Position numbers and translations under genes: made by a program | In this document: positions 51,273 to 60,266 of the stretch, in pieces | Position numbering within the stretch: the stretch's first letter is position 1 | How the letters are laid out: every line of letters starts with the position of its first letter | The notes under the pieces: model-generated | Told to the model about the DNA's origin: nothing | The model's database searches: none | Seen by the model: only the letters and a program-made list of their open reading frames with translations | Assembly (NCBI RefSeq): GCF_013186535.1 | Contig: NZ_JABMCZ010000004.1 | Coordinates: 496,001-560,000 of the forward strand | Origin: Nocardia terpenica | GTDB taxonomy: Bacteria; Actinomycetota; Actinomycetes; Mycobacteriales; Mycobacteriaceae | Direction: 5' to 3' | DNA length: 64,000 bases

Positions 51273-52493
51273 TCAGCGACCGAACAGCCGATCCACCCAG
51301 CTGGAGACGTCATCGTAGGAGGCGGCGAGCACGCCGCGGTGGTCGGCGCCGGGATAGGTGCGGTACGCCACCGGCTGTCCGGTCAGTTGCTGCTGGGCGA
51401 CCATGGCGTCGGTGGTCAGCGGGAACACGGTGGTGTCCGCGCGGCCCTGCACCACCAGCAGCGGCCGCGTGAAAGTCAGTGGGCTGGGGTCGTTGTCGTC
51501 GAGCACCCGGGTCAGGTCGGCGGTGTCGGCGGGCGTGGTGAACACCTCGCCCGGACGCAGGCCGCCCCACGAATCCGGCTCGCGCAGCTGGCCGATGCAT
51601 CGGTCGTCGGCCTGGGAGAGCAGCGAAAGCGCCTCGGGCGTCAGGAATTTCGCCGGATCGATGGGCGTGACGGTCTGCGCGCCGCGAACGAACAGCGGCA
51701 CGAACGCGGCCGAGCCGGGGGCGACCGACCCCGCGACTCGCGCGCTGCCGACATCGGTGGCCAGCGTGAGCGCCCGGATGGCCAGGCCCAGATGGGAGGC
51801 GGGCGCCATCGCCACCGCGCCCAGCAGCTGTAGTCGCGGGGCCCACCGCTGGGCGCGGGCGTCGGCGAAGACGGCGGCCTGCCCGCCCTGCGAATGCCCC
51901 ATCACCACCCAGCGGGTGCCGATGGCGTCGTCCACCTCGCGGGCGGCCAGCGCCATATCCGCCACCGCGCGCTGCTCGGCCTCGCCGATCAGATACCCGT
52001 GCGGGCCGCCGGTGCCCAGGCCCTGATAGTCGCTCTGCGCCACCGCATATCCGGCGGCGATCCACCTCGCCTGGACGGCGCGCACCTGCTCGGTGTAGTC
52101 GTGCGCGGGATAGTCGGGGCCGGTGTCGCGGGAGGGGGCGCACACGTCGGCGACGCCGGTGGTGCCGTGCGCCCAGGAGATCAGCGGCCAGCCGCCCGCG
52201 GGGGCCGTGCCCAGCGGCACGGCCACCGTGCCCGACACCGCCACCGTCCGGCCACTCAGGTCCACCGACCGGTACCGCACGAGGTAGTTGCGCGCGCCGG
52301 GCACCCCCGGATCGCCGGTGATCGGCCGCACCGAGATCACCGAGCCGTGCTCACCGGGCGCGAGTTCGGCTGCGGGGGAGTCGGTTTCGAGACGGGAGGC
52401 GGATTCGTCGGCACGGGCCGGGACCGCGGCCACCGACACGGCCAGCGCCAGCGCAATACCGGCGATCGGCCCGAACGTCCTCTTCGACCTCAC
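51273..52493 (-). CDS. secreted lipase/esterase (secretory lipase family)
   Basis: About 406 residues with a signal peptide (basic RSKRTF, hydrophobic GIALALAVSVAAVPARAD). The mature part is an alpha/beta hydrolase of the LIP/secretory lipase type: oxyanion-region WAHGTTG, nucleophile serine in VMGHSQGGQAAV, a likely acid in LVVQGRADTTV and histidine in YPGADHRG. Likely exported to act on lipid esters. GTG 52493 has GGAGG seven bases upstream. A 30-bp-stem hairpin lies 93 bases upstream of the start. Confidence 0.88.
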   Translation of the reverse strand: MRSKRTFGPIAGIALALAVSVAAVPARADESASRLETDSPAAELAPGEHGSVISVRPITGDPGVPGARNYLVRYRSVDLSGRTVAVSGTVAVPLGTAPAGGWPLISWAHGTTGVADVCAPSRDTGPDYPAHDYTEQVRAVQARWIAAGYAVAQSDYQGLGTGGPHGYLIGEAEQRAVADMALAAREVDDAIGTRWVVMGHSQGGQAAVFADARAQRWAPRLQLLGAVAMAPASHLGLAIRALTLATDVGSARVAGSVAPGSAAFVPLFVRGAQTVTPIDPAKFLTPEALSLLSQADDRCIGQLREPDSWGGLRPGEVFTTPADTADLTRVLDDNDPSPLTFTRPLLVVQGRADTTVFPLTTDAMVAQQQLTGQPVAYRTYPGADHRGVLAASYDDVSSWVDRLFGR

Positions 52494-52585
52494 TGTCACC
52501 TCCTCGGGCTCGCCATCCATGCCGGAACTTGCACCGTACAGCCACATGGAAACCGCCCGCACGATTGCCGCGGCGACACGGAACC

Positions 52586-52655
52586 GCCACCTGCCATGTG
52601 CCGGACACCAGGCAGGTCTGCGGGTCTGCCTGGTATCCGGCACATGACAGGTGGC
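52586..52655 (-). terminator. long hairpin between the DUF779 and lipase genes
   Basis: 30-bp arms (52586-52615 and 52626-52655) with a 10-nt loop. Two positions differ, and on minus-strand RNA both become G-U pairs, so the stem is unbroken in that transcript. It follows the DUF779 stop by 11 bases, fitting a terminator; no U-tract follows. It might also shape the lipase leader. Confidence 0.65.
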
Positions 52656-52666
52656 GCGCGATCCGC

Positions 52667-53068
52667 CTACCCGGACAGCTGTGCCCCCGTGGGCGGCGGC
52701 GCGGACTCCAGCTGCTCGGTCTCCGCGTCGGTCAGCAGCCGCGACCGGATGAGGAATCGCACCCCTTCCGGAGCCTCCAGCGAGAACCCGCTGCCCCGCC
52801 CGGGGACCACGTCCACCGTCAGATGCGTGTGCCGCCAGTACTCGAACTGGTCGGCGCTCATCCAGAACGGCGTGTCCCCGGCCAGGCGGCCCAGCAGCAC
52901 GTCGGACCCGCCGACGCGGAATTCGTTGCGCGGGTAGCACATCGGGGAGCTGCCGTCGCAGCAGCCGCCGGACTGGTGGAACATCACCGGCCCGTGCCGC
53001 TCGACGAGCTCGCCGAGCAGCACGGCCGCGGCCGCGGTGATATCGATGCGGGTGGGCGGCTCGGGCAT
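52667..53068 (-). CDS. DUF779 family protein
   Basis: 133-residue protein often encoded after acetaldehyde dehydrogenase genes. Its metal-binding-like GPVMFHQSGGCCDGSSPMCYP motif near residues 27-47 holds three cysteines, followed by DTPFWMSADQFEYWRHTHLTVDVVPGRGSGFSLEAPEGVRFLIRSR. The role is unknown, perhaps assisting the dehydrogenase. ATG overlaps the dehydrogenase stop (ATGA), implying coupling and equal expression. Confidence 0.9.
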   Translation of the reverse strand: MPEPPTRIDITAAAAVLLGELVERHGPVMFHQSGGCCDGSSPMCYPRNEFRVGGSDVLLGRLAGDTPFWMSADQFEYWRHTHLTVDVVPGRGSGFSLEAPEGVRFLIRSRLLTDAETEQLESAPPPTGAQLSG

Positions 53069-54585
53069 CAGAACAGTCCGGTCGGGCTGGTCGAGTAGCT
53101 GACCAGCAGGTTCTTGGTGTGCTGGTAGTGCTCGAGCATCATCTTGTGGTTCTCGCGCCCGATGCCGGACTTCTTGTAGCCGCCGAACGCCGCGTGCGCG
53201 GGATAGGCGTGGAAGCAGTTGGTCCACACCCGGCCCGCCTGAATCGCCCGCCCGAGCCGGTACGCGGTGTTCATGTCCCGCGTCCACACGCCCGCGCCGA
53301 GACCGTAGAGCGTGTCGTTGGCGATGCCGATCGCCTCGGGCACCGACTCGAACTTGGTCACCGACACCACCGGGCCGAAGATCTCCTCCTGGAACACGCG
53401 CATGTCGTTGCGTCCCTCGAAGATGGTCGGCTCGATGTAGTACCCGTTGGGCAGGCCCTCCACCTTGCGCATCTCGCCGCCGGTGAGCACCCGCGCGCCC
53501 TCCTGGCGGCCGATATCGATATAGGACAGGATCTTCTCGTACTGGTCGTTGCTGGCCTGCGCGCCGAGCATCACGCTGTCGTCGAGCGGGTTGCCGCCCT
53601 TGATCTTCCGGGTGCGCTCCACGCAGCGGGCCAGGAAGTCGTCGTAGATGGACGCGTGGATCAGCGCCCGCGACGGACAGGTGCACACCTCGCCCTGATT
53701 GAGCGCGAACATGGTGAAGCCCTCGACCGCCTTCTCGAGGTAATCATCGTCGGCGGCCGTCACATCGGAGAGGAAGATGTTGGGGCTCTTGCCGCCCAGC
53801 TCCAGGGTGACCGGAATGATGTTCTCGCTGGCGTACTGCATGATCAGCCGCCCGGTGGTGGTCTCACCGGTGAACGCCACCTTCGCCACCCGCGGGCTGG
53901 AGGCCAACGGCTTGCCCGCCTCCACGCCGAATCCGTTGACCACGTTCACCACACCCGCCGGGAGCAGATCCGCGATCAGCCCCATCACCAGCAGGATCGA
54001 CGCCGGGGTCTGTTCGGCGGGCTTGATCACCACGCAGTTGCCCGCGGCCAGTGCGGGGGCCAGCTTCCAGGTGGCCATCAGGATCGGGAAGTTCCACGGA
54101 ATGATCTGGCCGACGACGCCGAGCGGTTCGTGGAAGTGATAGGCCACGGTGTCGGCGTCGATTTCGGAGATCCCGCCCTCCTGCGCGCGGATCGCGCCCG
54201 CGAAGTAGCGGAAATGGTCGATGGCCAACGGAATATCCGCCGCCAGCGTCTCGCGCACCGGTTTGCCGTTCTCCCACGTCTCGGCGACCGCGAGGCTCTC
54301 CAGATTGGCCTCCATCCGGTCCGCGATCCGGTTGAGGATATTGGCGCGCTCGGTGGGCGAGGTGGCCGCCCAGCCCGGGGCGGCGGCGTGCGCGGCATCC
54401 AGGGCCAGCTCGATATCGGCGGCGCCGGAGCGGGCGACCTCGCAGAAGGTTTCCCCGTCGACGGGAGACGGATTCTCGAAATAGCGTCCCTCGACGGGCG
54501 GCTTCCACTCCCCGCCGATGAAATTATCGTAGCGCCGGGCGAATTGAACGATACTGCCGTCGGTGCCGGGCTTGGCGTAGATCAT
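53068..54585 (-). CDS. aldehyde dehydrogenase (acetaldehyde dehydrogenase type)
   Basis: 505-residue NAD-dependent aldehyde dehydrogenase of the AldB/ExaC group. Features: PWNFPIL, FTGETTTGR, catalytic glutamate in TLELGGKSPNI and cysteine in NQGEVCTCPSR. Oxidises acetaldehyde or similar short aldehydes to acids. ATG 54585 with AGGAG upstream. Operon with DUF779; the GAF regulator gene upstream on the same strand ends 75 bases before and is likely its activator. The start codon matches the family's MIYAKPGTDGS N-terminus. Confidence 0.92.
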   Translation of the reverse strand: MIYAKPGTDGSIVQFARRYDNFIGGEWKPPVEGRYFENPSPVDGETFCEVARSGAADIELALDAAHAAAPGWAATSPTERANILNRIADRMEANLESLAVAETWENGKPVRETLAADIPLAIDHFRYFAGAIRAQEGGISEIDADTVAYHFHEPLGVVGQIIPWNFPILMATWKLAPALAAGNCVVIKPAEQTPASILLVMGLIADLLPAGVVNVVNGFGVEAGKPLASSPRVAKVAFTGETTTGRLIMQYASENIIPVTLELGGKSPNIFLSDVTAADDDYLEKAVEGFTMFALNQGEVCTCPSRALIHASIYDDFLARCVERTRKIKGGNPLDDSVMLGAQASNDQYEKILSYIDIGRQEGARVLTGGEMRKVEGLPNGYYIEPTIFEGRNDMRVFQEEIFGPVVSVTKFESVPEAIGIANDTLYGLGAGVWTRDMNTAYRLGRAIQAGRVWTNCFHAYPAHAAFGGYKKSGIGRENHKMMLEHYQHTKNLLVSYSTSPTGLF

Positions 54586-54660
54586 GACACGCGCTCCTCG
54601 TGCTCCTGTGGGGTGACGGCCGTCACTATGGACCGAGGGGGTTGGCACGAGGTTGGCGGC

Positions 54661-55872
54661 TCATCGTAAGGCCGTATGCAGGCGAGCGGTCACCAAGGCG
54701 CGCCGTGGATCGCCGGGGGCGAGCAGGCGCAGGGCGTGCTCGTGGATCTGGATGTCGTCGGGGCAGCGGGCGCCGAATTCGACCGCGTGCGTGGCGGATT
54801 CGCTGCCGAGGACGGCGGTGCGCAGGCCGACGGTCAGGTGGTCGCGCCACTGCACGATGCCGGGTGTTTCCGAATCGGGGAGCAGCGGGCCGCGATACAG
54901 CCGCAGGGCGCGGGCCAGGTCGCCGACCCGCAGCGCGTCGAGCAGATCCACCGCGTCGCAGGAGATGGGGCGGGCGAGGGTATAGCGGCGGCTGGTGATC
55001 TCGCCGCCGGTGGCGTGGCGCAAATGCGAGACGTCGGCCTTGAGCGTGGTCGCCGACACCGGGCGGTCGCCGTAGACGGCGGCCTGTAGTTGCTGCGGGG
55101 TGTAGCCGCCGGGCTCGAGCGCGAGCAGGGCCAGGATCTCCAGCTGCCGGGGCCGCAGCCGCACCGGACGGCCCGACCGCAACAGCGTTGCGCCGCCCAG
55201 ACATTCGAGCCGGATCGAATCGGGTTCGGGCGGCGGGTCGGCGGGCAGCCGCGACTCGATCGCCGACACCAGCGCCCGCACCGTGGACATGGCCAGCGGA
55301 TGCGACCGGTCCCAGGTCGTCGACAGATCCAGCACCCCGAGCTGGCGTCCGTCGCGGGCGCGGATCGGCGCGCAGTAGCAGACCCAGCTGTGCAGGGCCG
55401 CGACCAGATGCTCGGCGGAGAACACCATGCTCGGCTCGCCGGAACGCAGCGCCAGCGACAGCGCGTTGGTGCCCATATGGGTTTCGTCCCAGCGGCCGCC
55501 GGGGGCGAAGTTGACCCGTTCGGCGCGGCGGCGCATCACCCGGCCGCCGTAGGACCACAGGATGGTGCCGTGCTCGTCGGTGACCGCGGCGACGAAACCG
55601 GAATCGTCGGTGATGCCGCGCAATTCGTCGGCCAGCTCCAGCACCGGCCCGCGCAGCGGGGATCGCGCCCAGCGCGAGGCGATCTCGGCGTCGTCGGCGG
55701 GGGCGGCGACACAGCCGGGATCGACGGTCACCACCGATCGCTGCCAGGACTGCACGACCTCGGTGCGCAGCACCGAGCGGTCGGCGGGGGTGGCGGCGGG
55801 CAGGTCCGACCAGCGGGCCCATTCTTCTTCCAGCGCGGCCCGTCGCTCGGACAGGGAGCGCATCTGCGGCAT
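54661..55872 (-). CDS. GAF-domain transcriptional regulator with winged helix
   Basis: About 403 residues. A helical N-terminus (RSVLRTEVVQSWQRS) is followed by a GAF-like sensor (TDEHGTILWSYGG..., GRWDETHMGTNALSLALRSGEPSMVFSAEHLVAALHSWVCYCAPIRARDGRQLGVLDLSTTWDR) like that of acetoin/aldehyde activators (AcoR-type), then an OmpR/SARP-like winged helix (RPRQLEILALLALEPGGYTPQQLQAAVYGDRPVSATTLKADVSHLRH). No AAA+ domain, so not sigma-54 dependent. ATG 55872 has GAGG upstream; ATG 55914 is open. Probably activates the aldehyde dehydrogenase operon. Confidence 0.82.
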   Translation of the reverse strand: MPQMRSLSERRAALEEEWARWSDLPAATPADRSVLRTEVVQSWQRSVVTVDPGCVAAPADDAEIASRWARSPLRGPVLELADELRGITDDSGFVAAVTDEHGTILWSYGGRVMRRRAERVNFAPGGRWDETHMGTNALSLALRSGEPSMVFSAEHLVAALHSWVCYCAPIRARDGRQLGVLDLSTTWDRSHPLAMSTVRALVSAIESRLPADPPPEPDSIRLECLGGATLLRSGRPVRLRPRQLEILALLALEPGGYTPQQLQAAVYGDRPVSATTLKADVSHLRHATGGEITSRRYTLARPISCDAVDLLDALRVGDLARALRLYRGPLLPDSETPGIVQWRDHLTVGLRTAVLGSESATHAVEFGARCPDDIQIHEHALRLLAPGDPRRALVTARLHTALR

Positions 55873-55988
55873 AGCGAAAACCTCGTCCTCCATAGCGTCC
55901 GTGACGTCCTCCATGATTGCGCACTCACAGGTTCGCGGAGGGTGAACGATGGTGTTTTTCCGGCCGGTCGGGCTGGTAGACAGGAGCA

Positions 55989-56864
55989 ATGAGTGCTCCT
56001 TTCCGGTTCGGCGTGAACATGATCGCGACCGAGTCCAAGGCCGAGTGGATCGAGAAGTGCCGTCGGGCAGAGGAACTCGGCTACGACGTGATCGGCGTGG
56101 CCGACCACCTGGGCGTGCCCGCGCCGATTCCGGCCATGCTGGCCGCCGCCGATGCCACCGAGCGGGTGCTGATCAATTCGTTCGTGCTCAACGTGCCCTT
56201 CTACAACCCGGTGCTGCTGGCCCGCGATATCGCCACCATCGACCAGCTCAGCGGCGGCCGGGTCGAACTCGGCCTCGGCGCGGGCTATGTGCAGGCCGAA
56301 TTCGACACCGCCGGAATCCCGTTCCCGAGCGCGGGCCGCCGCGTCGATCAGGTGGCCGAGGCGGCGGCGACGCTGCGGCGGCTGTTCGCCGACCCCGAAT
56401 ACAAGCCCAAGCCCGCCCGGCCGGGCGGGCCGCCGCTGCTGATCGCGGGCTGGGGCGACCGGCTGCTGCGCGTGGCGGCCGAACACGCCGACATCATCGC
56501 CTTCACCGGCGGTACCACCTCCGACAGCGGCCGCATCGCCGTCGCCCTGCCGGAACAGGCCGACGAGCGCGTCGCCTACGTCCGCGGTCAGCTCGGAAAC
56601 CGCGGCGACAGCGTGGAATTCAATATCCTCGTGCAGGCGCTGGCGCTGCCGGGCGAGCGGGCGAAGGTGCTGGAGTGGATCACCGCGCACCTGCCCGAGG
56701 GCGCCGCCGATCGGCTGGAGGAGATCCCGACGCTGCTCGTGGGCACCTACGAGGAGATGGCCGAGGAATTGCGTGCCCGTCGTAAGCGCTACGGCTTCGG
56801 CTACATCACGGTGCTGGAAACGAATATGGAGAAATTCGCTCCGTTGATTCCGCTGCTCCGCTGA
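55989..56864 (+). CDS. LLM class F420-type oxidoreductase
   Basis: 291-residue TIM-barrel luciferase-like protein of the F420-dependent mycobacterial group: FRFGVNMIATESKAEWIEKCRRAEELGYDVIGVADHLG, then VLARDIATIDQLSGGRVELGLGAGY and a closing VLETNMEKFAPLIPLL. F420H2-dependent reduction or oxidation of an unknown compound. ATG 55989 has AGGAG two to four bases upstream and a TAGACA -10-like box. Divergent from the GAF regulator. Confidence 0.87.
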   Translation: MSAPFRFGVNMIATESKAEWIEKCRRAEELGYDVIGVADHLGVPAPIPAMLAAADATERVLINSFVLNVPFYNPVLLARDIATIDQLSGGRVELGLGAGYVQAEFDTAGIPFPSAGRRVDQVAEAAATLRRLFADPEYKPKPARPGGPPLLIAGWGDRLLRVAAEHADIIAFTGGTTSDSGRIAVALPEQADERVAYVRGQLGNRGDSVEFNILVQALALPGERAKVLEWITAHLPEGAADRLEEIPTLLVGTYEEMAEELRARRKRYGFGYITVLETNMEKFAPLIPLLR

Positions 56865-56986
56865 GTATTCGGATTTTTGCGACACGCCGGATACATACCT
56901 CGATCCGGAGCGGGATTGATGGTTGTCTGCTGATACTGCGCGCAGATGATCTCTCGATCACAATCCACGACCGAAGGAGAAGTATC

Positions 56987-57388
56987 TTGGCGCGTGTATG
57001 CAGGAATATCATCGGCTTCGTGCTGGCGGCGGCCGCCGCGGTCGCCGCCAGCACGGCGGTGGTCGTCGTGGGCGTCGATCACCAGCCGAGCGTGGTCCGG
57101 TTGGCGGGCAACGGCATCGGCACGGGCTCGAGCGGAAACCCGCTGGGTGACGACAACGGGACCGGCGGCAAGCAGGAGGAAAAGCAAGGCGATTCCCGGC
57201 AGGGCGGCAATTCGCAGGATTGCCAGCAGAATTCGCTGAACAAGCCGAGCAACGGCGGTAATGCGACGACCGGGACGGGAGCGGATGGAAACTCCGAGAA
57301 CGGCTCCGGTACCGAGACTCGTAACAACGAGTGCGAGGCGCAGAACCAGGCCGGTGGCGGAAAGACCGGCGACGGGAAGACCAAGTAG
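56987..57388 (+). CDS. small anchored or secreted Gly/Asn/Gln-rich protein
   Basis: 133 residues from TTG 56987 (AAGGAGAAG four bases upstream). A hydrophobic segment (about residues 8-30, IIGFVLAAAAAVAASTAVVVV) is followed by a low-complexity hydrophilic tail rich in G, N, Q and K with two cysteines (QDCQQN, NNECEA). Looks like a cell-envelope-associated structural or linker protein. No known domain; the tail composition differs sharply from neighbours. A palindromic repeat follows 55 bases after its stop. Confidence 0.6.
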   Translation: MARVCRNIIGFVLAAAAAVAASTAVVVVGVDHQPSVVRLAGNGIGTGSSGNPLGDDNGTGGKQEEKQGDSRQGGNSQDCQQNSLNKPSNGGNATTGTGADGNSENGSGTETRNNECEAQNQAGGGKTGDGKTK

Positions 57389-57442
57389 GGGCTTCTCACC
57401 GAGAGTTGATGTGTCCGGCGGCGGGTGAATACCGCCGCCGGA

Positions 57443-57465
57443 CCCCGGCCAAAAGCGCGCCGGGG
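57443..57465. repeat. dispersed palindromic repeat, copy 4 (single hairpin, inverted)
   Basis: Stem CCCCGGC/GCCGGGG with loop CAAAAGCGC, the mirror orientation of copy 1. It lies between two convergent genes and may also act as a terminator. Confidence 0.8.
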
Positions 57466-57471
57466 CCAATG

Positions 57472-57792
57472 CTATTTATTGAGGAAAATCCCTGCCACGT
57501 CGGCGTTCCGGATCGGTGTCGCGGCATTGCGCTGATTCGAGCACAGGAAGCCCACCGCGGCCATGGTGGCGTCGACGACGGTGCCCGCGGGCTCGTGATC
57601 GTTGCCGGACTGCTGCTTGACGAATTTGGTGATCGTCATGCGCTGGGTGTCCTGGTCCTGCTTGACGTAATCGCTGCACGGGGTGTCGCCGCCCTTGTTC
57701 AGGGCGCGCTGGACGTCGGTGCACCCGCTGAGAAGCACTGCGGCGACGGCCGATCCGGCGAGACAGGCGGCGGGCCAGCGCAGCGATTTCAT
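57472..57792 (-). CDS. small lipoprotein, HdeA-like appearance
   Basis: 106 residues. Lipobox LLSGC at the end of a signal peptide (lipidated C near residue 24). The mature 80 residues contain two further cysteines in TPCSDYVKQDQD and GFLCSNQRN, spaced as in the acid-stress chaperone HdeA (CxDF...C). The resemblance is weak. GGAGA precedes ATG 57792. Divergent from the UvrA-like gene, with a CRP-type site between. Confidence 0.7.
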   Translation of the reverse strand: MKSLRWPAACLAGSAVAAVLLSGCTDVQRALNKGGDTPCSDYVKQDQDTQRMTITKFVKQQSGNDHEPAGTVVDATMAAVGFLCSNQRNAATPIRNADVAGIFLNK

Positions 57793-57907
57793 CGTGGGTT
57801 CTCCTCGTTCCGGGCCGGGACCGTCCCGGCGGCTTCGCTGCCCAGCCTAGAGGCTGCCCGTGGGTGCACGGCAACATCGAGGCTCGCCCAGAGCATTTCG
57901 GTATTAA

Positions 57908-57923
57908 TGTGATTTGCGTCACA
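57908..57923. promoter_or_regulatory. perfect CRP-type binding site
   Basis: TGTGA-TTTGCG-TCACA, the full CRP/FNR-family consensus (TGTGA-N6-TCACA). It lies 45 bases before the UvrA-like ATG and 116 bases before the divergent lipoprotein start. The position would suit class II activation of the UvrA-like gene if transcription starts near 57957. A cAMP-responsive Crp protein (Rv3676 type) is the likely binder. Confidence 0.7.
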
Positions 57924-57967
57924 CCACGCGGGGCGTAATCGCGGTGCGCTCTGGCATCGTGGTCCCC

Positions 57968-60256
57968 ATGCCAGACCTCTCCACCGCGACGATTCGAGTC
58001 CGCGGCGCCCGCGAGCACAATCTCCGCAACATCTCACTCGACATTCCCAAGAACAAGATCACGGTGTTCACCGGTGTCTCCGGGTCGGGCAAGTCCTCCC
58101 TCGTGTTCGACACCATCGCCGTGGAATCGCAGCGCCAGCTGTACGCGACGTTCCCGGCGTTCATCCTGAACTTCCTGCCCCGCTACGAGCGCCCGCACGC
58201 CGAGGCCATCGACAATCTGACCGCCCCGGTCATCATCGATCAGCAGCCCGTGGGCGGCGGTCCGCGCTCGACGGTCGGCACCATGACCGACATCTACTCG
58301 ATGGTCCGCGCGCTGTTCGCCCGCTTCGGCGCGCCGTCGACGGGACTGGTCTACGACTACTCGTTCAACACCCCGCAGGGCATGTGCCCGGAGTGCGACG
58401 GCCTCGGGGTGACGGTGCGGGCCGACCCGGACAAGCTCGTGGACCGGTCGCGGTCGCTCAACGAGGGCGCGATCCTGTTGCCCGGCTACGCCGTCGGCGT
58501 CGGCGAATGGCAGATGTACGGGGCCTCCGGCCGATTCGACCCGGACAAGGCGCTGGCCGACTACAGCGACGAGGAATGGCACGACCTGCTCTACGGCAGC
58601 GGCGGCAAGGTGGAGCTGGCCTACAGCAAGGGCACCTGGAAGGCGAATTACGAAGGGCTGGCGGTCAAATTCACCCGGTCCAAGGTCAAGCGCGACACCA
58701 GCGCGCTGTCGGAGAAGACCCGCGAGCAGATCCAGCGCTTCCTCACCCAGGACATCTGCCCGGCCTGCGACGGGGCGCGGCTCAATGCCACCGCGCTGGC
58801 CACCAGGCTCAACGGCCGCACCATCGCCGACTGGACCCGGCTGGAGATCACCGATCTGATGGCGGTGCTCGACGAGGTGAACGACCCGGCCGCGCGCGGC
58901 CTGGCCGAGGCGACGCGGGTGGCGCTGGCCCGGGTCGCCGATATCGGCCTCGGCTATCTGAGCCTGGACCGCGCCACCTCGACCCTGTCGGGCGGGGAGG
59001 GGCAGCGGCTGAAGATGATCAAGCACCTGGGGTCGGCGCTGATCGGTGTGACCTACATCTTCGACGAACCGAGCGTGGGCCTGCACCCGCGCGATGTGGG
59101 ACGGCTCAACCGCATGCTGGAGGCATTGCGGGACAAGGGCAATACCGTGCTGGTGGTGGAGCACGATCCCGATGTCATCGAGATCGCCGACCATATCGTG
59201 GATGTCGGCCCGCGGGCGGGTGCGCACGGCGGCGAGGTCGTGTTCACCGGCACCTTCGCCGAACTGCGCGCGGCCGACACGCTCACCGGGCGGGGGCTGC
59301 GGCGCGCGTTCCGGGTGAAGGACGCCTTCCGGCGGCCCGGGGGAGCGCTGCCGATCGTGGGCGCGAGGGCACACAATCTGAAGGACGTCACGGTCGACGT
59401 GCCGACCGGGGTGCTCACCGTCGTCACCGGGGTGGCGGGGTCGGGCAAATCGAGCCTGATCCGCGACGAGTTCATGGCCCGCTATCCGGAGTCGATCCAC
59501 GTCGACCAGTCCGCGATCGGCGCGTCGTCGCGGTCCACGCCCGCAACGTATCTCGGGCTGATGGACCCGATCCGCAAGCTGTTCGCCAAGGCCACCGGGC
59601 AACCGGCGGCGCTGTTCAGCTTCAACTCGGCGGGCGCGTGCCCGGAGTGCGGGGGCCGGGGCGTGCTCATCACCGAGGTCGCCTACATGGACCCGGTCAC
59701 CACCCACTGCGAATCCTGTGACGGCCGCCGCTTCTGCGAGCAGGTGCTGGCACATCGGTTGCGCGGCAGCTCGATCGCCGAGGTGCTGGCCATGTCCGCC
59801 GAACAGGCCGTCGACTTCTTCCCGGAGAAGGCGCTGCGGGCCCGGCTGCGGACGATGATCGAGGTCGGGCTGCCGTATCTGAGCCTGGGCCAGGCGATGA
59901 GCACGCTGTCGGGTGGTGAGCGCCAGCGCATCAAGCTCGCCACCCAGTTGCAGCGCACCGGCAGCGTGTACGTGCTCGACGAGCCGACCACCGGCCTGCA
60001 CATGTCGGACGTGGATACCCTGCTGGCGCTGCTGGATTCGCTGGTGGACCGCGGCAATACCGTGCTGGTGATCGAGCACGACCTGAACGTGGTGGGGCAC
60101 GCGGACTGGGTGATCGACCTCGGCCCCGACGGCGGCAAGAACGGCGGCGAGATCGTGTTCACCGGAACCCCGGCCGATCTGCTGCACGATCCCGTCTCGC
60201 TGACGGGCGAGTATCTGCGCAAGCACGAGGCGGCGCGACGATCGCCGGACCGGTAG
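57968..60256 (+). CDS. short UvrA-like ABC ATPase (UvrA2/DrrC type)
   Basis: 762 residues with two ABC ATPase halves, shorter than canonical UvrA (~940-970). Walker A GVSGSGKSS and GVAGSGKSS, signatures LSGGEGQR and LSGGERQR, Walker B YIFDEPSVGLHP and YVLDEPTTGLHM, and zinc-type pairs CPECDGLG, CPACDGAR, and CPECGGRG with CESCDGRRF. A reduced insertion region in place of the UvrB-binding domain fits the class II/UvrA2 group, linked to DNA-damage tolerance or drug self-resistance. ATG 57968; the upstream in-frame ATG at 57914 is less likely. M50-like gene follows after 10 bases. Confidence 0.88.
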   Translation: MPDLSTATIRVRGAREHNLRNISLDIPKNKITVFTGVSGSGKSSLVFDTIAVESQRQLYATFPAFILNFLPRYERPHAEAIDNLTAPVIIDQQPVGGGPRSTVGTMTDIYSMVRALFARFGAPSTGLVYDYSFNTPQGMCPECDGLGVTVRADPDKLVDRSRSLNEGAILLPGYAVGVGEWQMYGASGRFDPDKALADYSDEEWHDLLYGSGGKVELAYSKGTWKANYEGLAVKFTRSKVKRDTSALSEKTREQIQRFLTQDICPACDGARLNATALATRLNGRTIADWTRLEITDLMAVLDEVNDPAARGLAEATRVALARVADIGLGYLSLDRATSTLSGGEGQRLKMIKHLGSALIGVTYIFDEPSVGLHPRDVGRLNRMLEALRDKGNTVLVVEHDPDVIEIADHIVDVGPRAGAHGGEVVFTGTFAELRAADTLTGRGLRRAFRVKDAFRRPGGALPIVGARAHNLKDVTVDVPTGVLTVVTGVAGSGKSSLIRDEFMARYPESIHVDQSAIGASSRSTPATYLGLMDPIRKLFAKATGQPAALFSFNSAGACPECGGRGVLITEVAYMDPVTTHCESCDGRRFCEQVLAHRLRGSSIAEVLAMSAEQAVDFFPEKALRARLRTMIEVGLPYLSLGQAMSTLSGGERQRIKLATQLQRTGSVYVLDEPTTGLHMSDVDTLLALLDSLVDRGNTVLVIEHDLNVVGHADWVIDLGPDGGKNGGEIVFTGTPADLLHDPVSLTGEYLRKHEAARRSPDR

Positions 60257-60266
60257 CCTGCGGCGC

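Noticed and set aside
51098..51313. 71-residue minus-strand frame upstream of the recombinase-like gene
   Set aside because: Low-complexity, overlaps the promoter repeat, no ribosome site of note.
52351..52608. Minus-strand frame covering the lipase leader and hairpin
   Set aside because: Overlaps the lipase start and one hairpin arm; composition atypical.
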